DNA of 64,000 nt from Xanthomonas vasicola (GTDB lineage Bacteria > Pseudomonadota > Gammaproteobacteria > Xanthomonadales > Xanthomonadaceae): NCBI RefSeq assembly GCF_000772705.2, contig NZ_JSBW02000096.1, positions 146,528-210,527 on the forward strand. Reading direction: 5' to 3'. A program made the position numbers and the translations under genes. The notes below the pieces were generated by a model, which was not told the DNA's origin, did not search any database, and was given only the letters and a program-made list of their open reading frames with translations. Shown here one piece after another: positions 59,898-64,000 of this stretch. The stretch's first letter is position 1; every line of letters begins with the position of its first letter.

Positions 59898-60780
59898 CGA
59901 TGCCGGCGTGCACGATGTCGATCGCGGTGCAGTACGCAGCCTGCGTGCGGCTGATCCGAATGTCGGCTGCAGGCGCGTCCAACTCAACACGCTGCACGCC
60001 GTCTGCGAACAACTTGGCCTTGATCGCTGACTCCGGCACGTCGCGACCGATGCGATGTGCCTCATCCAGATACGCCTGCAGGCTGCGCAACGCCTCGCGC
60101 ATGACGACCGCCGAGTCGGGGCCGGCGTAGGTGTAGACACGCCCACGAATGGCATACGGGACGATCTGGGCGCTCAGGACCGTGACACTGTCGGTCAGCG
60201 GGCGCACGTCGTCGTTGGTGAGGATCGCCGCGACCTGGTCCAGCAATGACTGGGGAGCCGTGCCATCGCCGGTGCGCGATTGCACGGTGACCAGCACATG
60301 CCCGGGTGCGGGGCTGGTGGCACTGGCGTCCATGACATCGGCTGCCGCGCTGAGTGCGTGATAGATGTAGGCGCCCTCCGGGCCGGCAACGCTGAAACCC
60401 TCCGGCGCGAGCTGGATGCGGCGGCGGAAGTCCACGTCTGACTCGTAGGTCGGCGCAACGCCCGTTTCCTGTTGCCCCGGATCTAGCACCAGGCGCGCCA
60501 CTCCGAATAGAGCGCCCAGGTGATCGAGGTTGGTGCCGGTGGCGAAGGCCAGCATCGTCTGCTGCGCCTTATCGTTGGCGCGCTGGCGGATCAGCAACTC
60601 GCGGGCTGCGAATAGCTGCAGGAGCTTGTAGACCGGGTCAGCTTCCGTGAGCGCTGAAAATTCCGGTAACAGTCGACGAAACTGGGCAAGTGCCTCAGCG
60701 AAGATCGTCTCGAAGTCCAGCGCCTCGATCAGGTCTGGTGCTTGAAGCCTTGATAGATCTACTGCAGTAAAAGAGGCCAT
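59890..60780 (-). CDS. J: baseplate protein J
   Basis: 296 residues, baseplate wedge. AALAQFRRLLPEF-like N-terminus, FATGTNLDHLGALFGVARLV, RRRIQLAPEGFSVAGPEGAY and the C-terminal VQRVELDAPAADIRISRTQA are conserved gpJ segments. Confidence 0.94.
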   Translation of the reverse strand: MASFTAVDLSRLQAPDLIEALDFETIFAEALAQFRRLLPEFSALTEADPVYKLLQLFAARELLIRQRANDKAQQTMLAFATGTNLDHLGALFGVARLVLDPGQQETGVAPTYESDVDFRRRIQLAPEGFSVAGPEGAYIYHALSAAADVMDASATSPAPGHVLVTVQSRTGDGTAPQSLLDQVAAILTNDDVRPLTDSVTVLSAQIVPYAIRGRVYTYAGPDSAVVMREALRSLQAYLDEAHRIGRDVPESAIKAKLFADGVQRVELDAPAADIRISRTQAAYCTAIDIVHAGIDE

Positions 60781-60859
60781 CTCAATGCTCAGGGTTCTAT
60801 AAAGTATGATCAGGCGTCGTGATCCGCTCGTGCTAGCGGGACGGCGTGTACGCCAGCGT

Positions 60860-60865
60860 TATACT
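60860..60865 (+). promoter_or_regulatory. candidate -10 of the S/J cargo gene
   Basis: TATACT, 33 bases before the cargo gene start. No good -35 at the usual distance. GGGGGAG at 60890-60896 is the ribosome site. Confidence 0.35.
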
Positions 60866-60897
60866 TGCGACGATTGTCACTCTTATTTGGGGGAGAG

Positions 60898-62235
60898 ATG
60901 GAGATTAAATCTGGTGATGTCGAAAATGCAGTTCAGCAGCTGGAAAAGACTTTGCCTCAGGTAGGTGATGTCTTGGTAGGCAAACTAATAACCAAATCTG
61001 CACGCATTAAAGGCCTTCTAAATAAGAATTCGACTAAGCCGGTCAGCATGAAGAGAGGTGGCTTTTCTGCATACTCCCTGCCCGAAAGCCTTTATATTCG
61101 AGTCGTAAGATTTTATAGTCCTGATCCAGAGGCGTTAGTTAAGTCTTTAGTTGTTAAAGCGATTGGAGTTGACGGTGCTCTATCAGAGCGACGCAAACTG
61201 TATCGCAGCTCCGGCTCTACTTATGCGCATGCATTTTTAGATCAGTTTTGCAGTGGTTTCGAGGTGGAGATAATTGGCTCGAAATCACTGTTGACTATTG
61301 TTAAAATTGAGGCAACCGGATATTCGTTAAAACAACTCGAGTCTGCGGCTGAGGACTTGCGCACTGGCCTGAAAATCAGAGACGGTCTTGACGAGTATGT
61401 CACCACTTTAAAGTCAAACATTGAAGAGTCAGAGGCCGCCAGAGATGCGATAAATGGAGAGGTGGAGGCGGCTGAATCAGAAAAGGCTAATCTTATTAAT
61501 GAAGTTGATAGACACGGCTCTCAGCTAACGAAGCTCAAGGAAACGGCAATCTTGCTTGCTTCAGAGTTGGAAAAGGTTCGAGAAGAAGCGAGGATAGCTC
61601 AAAATACAAAGCAACAAGTCGAAAGCGAGCTTACTCAGCTGAACGCCAAAGTTGGCGAAACCAGGCATGAGTTAAAAGACCTTATTAAGGATCGCCGTCT
61701 AATATCGGATGAGTATTCTGATTTTGTGCTGGAAGGAAGGAAGCAGTCGTGGTGGTATGCTGGACTTTCAATAGTTCCATTGTGTGGGGCGATCACGGCG
61801 CTGGGCTTTCTTCTTACTGCCGGCTGGAATTTTGCAAAGATTGCTGCAGCCACTCCAATTCAAGCCTACTCTAACCTCTTGCAGCGTGCGCCATATACAA
61901 TTGCGACCGTTATTGCCTTCACTCTGATGGTGAAAATATCGCATATTTTACTTAGTAAGTTGATCGAAATACACGGCGAGCGACTAGCTCTGGCGAAATT
62001 GCTGGTGGTCGCCAGGGACACTACCTATGCAAGCGCGGAAGATTTAGATATGGATGAGGATGAAATATTCAAAGAGCGCATGATCTTGAAGATGCAACTG
62101 CTCAAAGATCATCTGGGCATGGAAGATAAGAGTAAGAATGCTTTAAATTCACTTATCACTGAGCACCCAGCTACTTCTCCCAAAGAGGTCGTGGAAGCGT
62201 CCGGGGCTTCAATGTCCGGGACTCGAAAAATATAA
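60898..62235 (+). CDS. cargo gene: coiled-coil, two-helix membrane protein, unknown function
   Basis: 445 residues from ATG 60898; the upstream in-frame start at 60865 lacks a ribosome site. Layout: a soluble N-terminal domain (1-150; YIRVVRFYSPDPEALVKSLV, GSTYAHAFLDQFCSGFEVEI), a long heptad coiled coil (~165-280), helix 1 (WYAGLSIVPLCGAITALGFL), a short loop, helix 2 (YTIATVIAFTLMVKISHILL), and an acidic C-terminal region (SAEDLDMDEDEIFKERMILK). The DNA is clearly richer in A+T than its neighbours. It lies between S and J, opposite the late operon, and its end overlaps S by 27 bases. Not recognised; superinfection exclusion or anti-phage defence is plausible. Confidence 0.85.
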   Translation: MEIKSGDVENAVQQLEKTLPQVGDVLVGKLITKSARIKGLLNKNSTKPVSMKRGGFSAYSLPESLYIRVVRFYSPDPEALVKSLVVKAIGVDGALSERRKLYRSSGSTYAHAFLDQFCSGFEVEIIGSKSLLTIVKIEATGYSLKQLESAAEDLRTGLKIRDGLDEYVTTLKSNIEESEAARDAINGEVEAAESEKANLINEVDRHGSQLTKLKETAILLASELEKVREEARIAQNTKQQVESELTQLNAKVGETRHELKDLIKDRRLISDEYSDFVLEGRKQSWWYAGLSIVPLCGAITALGFLLTAGWNFAKIAAATPIQAYSNLLQRAPYTIATVIAFTLMVKISHILLSKLIEIHGERLALAKLLVVARDTTYASAEDLDMDEDEIFKERMILKMQLLKDHLGMEDKSKNALNSLITEHPATSPKEVVEASGASMSGTRKI

Positions 62236-62676
62236 GATATGACTCAGGAGGGATCTGCTTATCAGCTGACGATCTTCTCGTGTTAAGCCTAAGATTTCAC
62301 GCTTGCTAAAGCGTGTCCTGGGGCCATTAGGGCGCACCCTCTCCGTAAGGCCCTCTTGATGCACGCGAGCGATACGAGAAACGCGCCCTACAAATCCCAC
62401 ACTCACAGCATTAGGACTGGCGCTGACCTTGAGAAACCTCGCTTGCCGCAGCTTGGCAAACATCTTGGTGCGTTTGACCCGGCCGGACTTCTGCCGCAGC
62501 TGCTGCTTGCGCGGGGCGTACTGCGAACCGTCAGGCGCCTGCTGTTTACCGATGCGCTGGCTTTGCGAGCGCCGTAGTTCCGTTCCTATCTTGCGCGCTA
62601 GCGTTCGGCGTTCGCCCGGCTGCAGGCGCGCCAGTAATGGCGCGGCCCAGTTCTCCAGTGCGGTCAGCTCATCCAT
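62209..62676 (-). CDS. S: tail completion protein S
   Basis: 155 residues of the virion-morphogenesis/gpS family: LARKIGTELRRSQSQRIGKQ, PDGSQYAPRKQQLRQKSGRV and AVSVGFVGRVSRIARVHQEG. Its 3' end overlaps the convergent cargo gene, which may have altered its C-terminus (SLLSHILYFSSPGH). Confidence 0.9.
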   Translation of the reverse strand: MDELTALENWAAPLLARLQPGERRTLARKIGTELRRSQSQRIGKQQAPDGSQYAPRKQQLRQKSGRVKRTKMFAKLRQARFLKVSASPNAVSVGFVGRVSRIARVHQEGLTERVRPNGPRTRFSKREILGLTREDRQLISRSLLSHILYFSSPGH

Positions 62677-63083
62677 GTCGGATCGATCACCGGCTCGGGC
62701 GCATGGGTCATGTCATAACCGCCGCCGGCTTTTGCTGTGACCACCACGCGCTCGGTCAGCGGCAACTTGATCGACAGGTCCACCGCGTCGTTGGCGAGGA
62801 TGTCGGCCTCGAAGGTGATGTCGCCACGGCGCGCCGTATTGGAGAGCAGCTCGGACTGATTGGCCTGCACCCATTCCAGCAGCGGCAGCATCACGCTGTT
62901 GGGATGGCCGGCGTAGTCGGTCAGGATCAGGTTGAGCGTGTACTGGTATTCGAACGACAGCCCCGGCTGGTACGTGCTGACCAGGCTGCCGGCGTCGATA
63001 AACACCAGCAGCCGGTCGGCATCACGTGCCAGGTCTGGCAGCGCCTCGACCAGATGCGCGCGCAGGCTGGCGGGCTTGATCAT
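62664..63083 (-). CDS. R: tail completion protein R
   Basis: 139 residues: MIKPASLRAHLVEALPDLAR, FEYQYTLNLILTDYAGHPNS, LPLLEWVQANQSELL are standard P2 gpR segments. Overlaps S by 13 bases and Rz by an ATGA. Confidence 0.93.
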   Translation of the reverse strand: MIKPASLRAHLVEALPDLARDADRLLVFIDAGSLVSTYQPGLSFEYQYTLNLILTDYAGHPNSVMLPLLEWVQANQSELLSNTARRGDITFEADILANDAVDLSIKLPLTERVVVTAKAGGGYDMTHAPEPVIDPTWMS

Positions 63084-63568
63084 GGCGCCGGCTCCGGCAG
63101 ATGCAAGTCGATCCAGTCCTGCAGCGCGCTCAGCTGCGCGGCGGTGGCGTGGCAGCTGGTGTAGTTGTCGGCGACGGTACCGGCAATGCCAGAGAGCGTA
63201 ATGCCGGGGGCCGGCGCATCAGGATCTGCGGTGGGCGGCCCGGCAGGGTTGCCCGTGGCGGCGGCGTCGTGCAGCCGCACAAAGCCAGCAGGGATAGCGC
63301 AAGCAGCATCGGCTTTCTGGGTGACATAGATCGGGATCTCGCGGGTGATGGTGGCGCCGGCTTCGCGCACGATCTGCACGCGGTCGACGTACTGCGTCAC
63401 GACAGTGGTGGAGCCTTTGGCGCTGTCGCGTTCCGCCTCGGCCCGACGCTTGGCCTGCAGCGCGGTATCGCGGTCTTGCTGCGCTGCGCTGACACGCTGC
63501 TCTTGCCACACGCAGCCACCGACGAGCACTGCAATCAGCGCCAGCAAGACGATCAAGCGCGTGACCAT
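63080..63568 (-). CDS. Rz-like i-spanin (lysis)
   Basis: 162 residues from ATG 63568. One N-terminal helix (VTRLIVLLALIAVLVGGCVW) and a periplasmic coiled coil (QEQRVSAAQQDRDTALQAKR) are typical of inner-membrane spanins (Rz, P2 LysB-like). A second gene is nested in the +1 frame. The ATG at 63742 is not used because it lies outside the prophage part. Confidence 0.85.
   Translation of the reverse strand: MVTRLIVLLALIAVLVGGCVWQEQRVSAAQQDRDTALQAKRRAEAERDSAKGSTTVVTQYVDRVQIVREAGATITREIPIYVTQKADAACAIPAGFVRLHDAAATGNPAGPPTADPDAPAPGITLSGIAGTVADNYTSCHATAAQLSALQDWIDLHLPEPAP
63130..63327 (-). CDS. Rz1-like o-spanin lipoprotein, nested in Rz
   Basis: 65 residues in the +1 frame of Rz. It opens with a lipoprotein signal (MSPRKPMLLALSLLALCGC) and is Pro-rich after the cysteine (TTPPPRATLPGRPP), the Rz1 pattern. 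Together Rz and Rz1 fuse inner and outer membranes at lysis. Confidence 0.8.
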   Translation of the reverse strand: MSPRKPMLLALSLLALCGCTTPPPRATLPGRPPQILMRRPPALRSLALPVPSPTTTPAATPPPRS

Positions 63569-63671
63569 CAGGGCACACCCAGGATCTGCAGGGCGCGCTG
63601 CGTCCGCGTGACGCGATCGCTGTGGCCTTCGGGCAGGCGCTTTGCTCGCACGTTGCCCAGGTTGATCTTCC
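63568..63671 (-). pseudogene. 3' remnant of a phage lysis gene, cut by IS3 element
   Basis: A C-terminal fragment (RKINLGNVRAKRLPEGHSDR, then VTRTQRALQILGVP) remains open up to the IS end. Its position before Rz suggests the endolysin, but the fragment alone does not prove it. Confidence 0.55.
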
Positions 63672-64000
63672 TGTCGACTCCCCGTAAAATTGATCCATCC
63701 ATAGTTAGAGGTCTCCGGCACACTAGCCACCAAGGAGACCAACGATGCGCAAGAGCAAGTTCACCGAGAGCCAGATTGTCGCCACGCTGAAGCAGGTGGA
63801 GGGCGGCCGCCAGGTCAAGGATGTGTGCCGTGAGCTGGGTATTTCCGACGCCACGTACTACGTCTGGAAGTCCAAGTACGGTGGCATGGAGGCCGCTGAT
63901 GTGCAGCGCCTTCGCGACCTGGAGACCGAGCACAGCAAGCTCAAACGCATGTATGCCGAGCTCGCGATGGAAAACCATGCACTGAAGGATGTCATCGCAA
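63672..64000 (+). mobile_element. IS3-family insertion sequence (left end)
   Basis: The left end probably starts near 63672 with TGTCGACTCCCCGTAAAATT, followed by 50 bases of leader and the orfA transposase gene; the rest lies beyond the window. The exact terminus needs the right end for comparison. Confidence 0.75.
63745..64000 (+). CDS. IS3-family transposase OrfA (3' partial)
   Basis: First 85 residues: MRKSKFTESQIVATLKQVEG, helix-turn-helix CRELGISDATYYVWKSKYGG and a leucine-zipper-like region (LRDLETEHSKLKRMYAELAM). AAGGAGA precedes the ATG. Typical of the IS3/IS407 group; orfB (DDE catalytic domain) is outside the window. Confidence 0.92.
   Translation, partial: MRKSKFTESQIVATLKQVEGGRQVKDVCRELGISDATYYVWKSKYGGMEAADVQRLRDLETEHSKLKRMYAELAMENHALKDVIA

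Noticed and set aside
1..64000. CRISPR array
   Set aside because: No regularly spaced direct repeats of 24-40 bases with unique spacers anywhere in the window.

Overview
The window is high-GC chromosomal DNA from a plant-associated gammaproteobacterium, most likely Xanthomonas. I infer this from recalled family resemblance, not a search. The signs are the sbp-cysUWA, folC-dedD-cvpA-purF and phoB-phoR-ppk-ppx blocks, a DPP7/DAP BII-like S46 peptidase next to a Tat-exported phospholipase C, and short GAATCGG-type intergenic repeats. The left 37.4 kb is ordinary core genome. The right 26 kb is one end of a P2-like prophage integrated at a tRNA-Lys gene.

Core region, left to right: a sulfate ABC importer (substrate-binding protein cut by the window edge, two permeases, ATPase); a TorF/Gcw_chp putative porin; threonine 3-dehydrogenase; a TonB-dependent receptor divergent from a Tat-exported phospholipase C, with a near-perfect PHO box between them; an S46 dipeptidyl-peptidase; a histidine phosphatase; a frameshifted membrane-protein gene; folC, a double-SPOR DedD-like protein, cvpA and purF; a ferritin-like DUF455 protein; a secreted metzincin protease; a small lipoprotein; lpxH; a PAP2 phosphatase overlapping a GT4 glycosyltransferase; then ppx, ppk, phoR and phoB, with a second PHO box in front of phoB. 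After these come a BepA-like M48 protease, glutaredoxin plus an AhpD-like protein, NAD-type isocitrate dehydrogenase and a Bax1-I membrane protein. Four tRNA genes follow (Pro-TGG, Arg-TCT, His-GTG, Lys-CTT).

Prophage: a tyrosine integrase lies just beyond tRNA-Lys. A leftward early operon runs from a divergent control region near 46.8 kb back to the integrase: a BcepMu-gp16-like HTH protein, an Ogr-type zinc finger, a large primase/helicase, a frameshifted KilA-N antirepressor, and about ten tiny genes, most joined by 4-5 bp stop/start overlaps. A Xre-type repressor faces right. The late block (R, S, J, I, H, V, W, FI, FII, E/E', T, U, D plus Rz/Rz1) runs leftward from the right edge. There an IS3-family element has cut into what was probably the endolysin gene.

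Most interesting points: (1) a rightward cargo gene between the repressor and gene D encodes a 360-residue protein whose Cys145/His262/Asp279 spacing fits the YopT/AvrPphB (C58) protease family, so it is a candidate type III effector carried by a prophage; (2) a second, A+T-rich cargo gene sits between S and J on the opposite strand and encodes an unrecognised coiled-coil, two-helix membrane protein; (3) a non-coding, hairpin-rich stretch with an internal terminator resembles a C4/CI-type immunity RNA, and its loops are complementary to a duplicated 27-bp element at the start of the antirepressor gene; (4) the tail chaperone genes carry a clean T_TTT_TTC -1 frameshift site; (5) GGGAA(A)TTTT-like repeats recur at the attachment site, the RNA locus and the early promoter.
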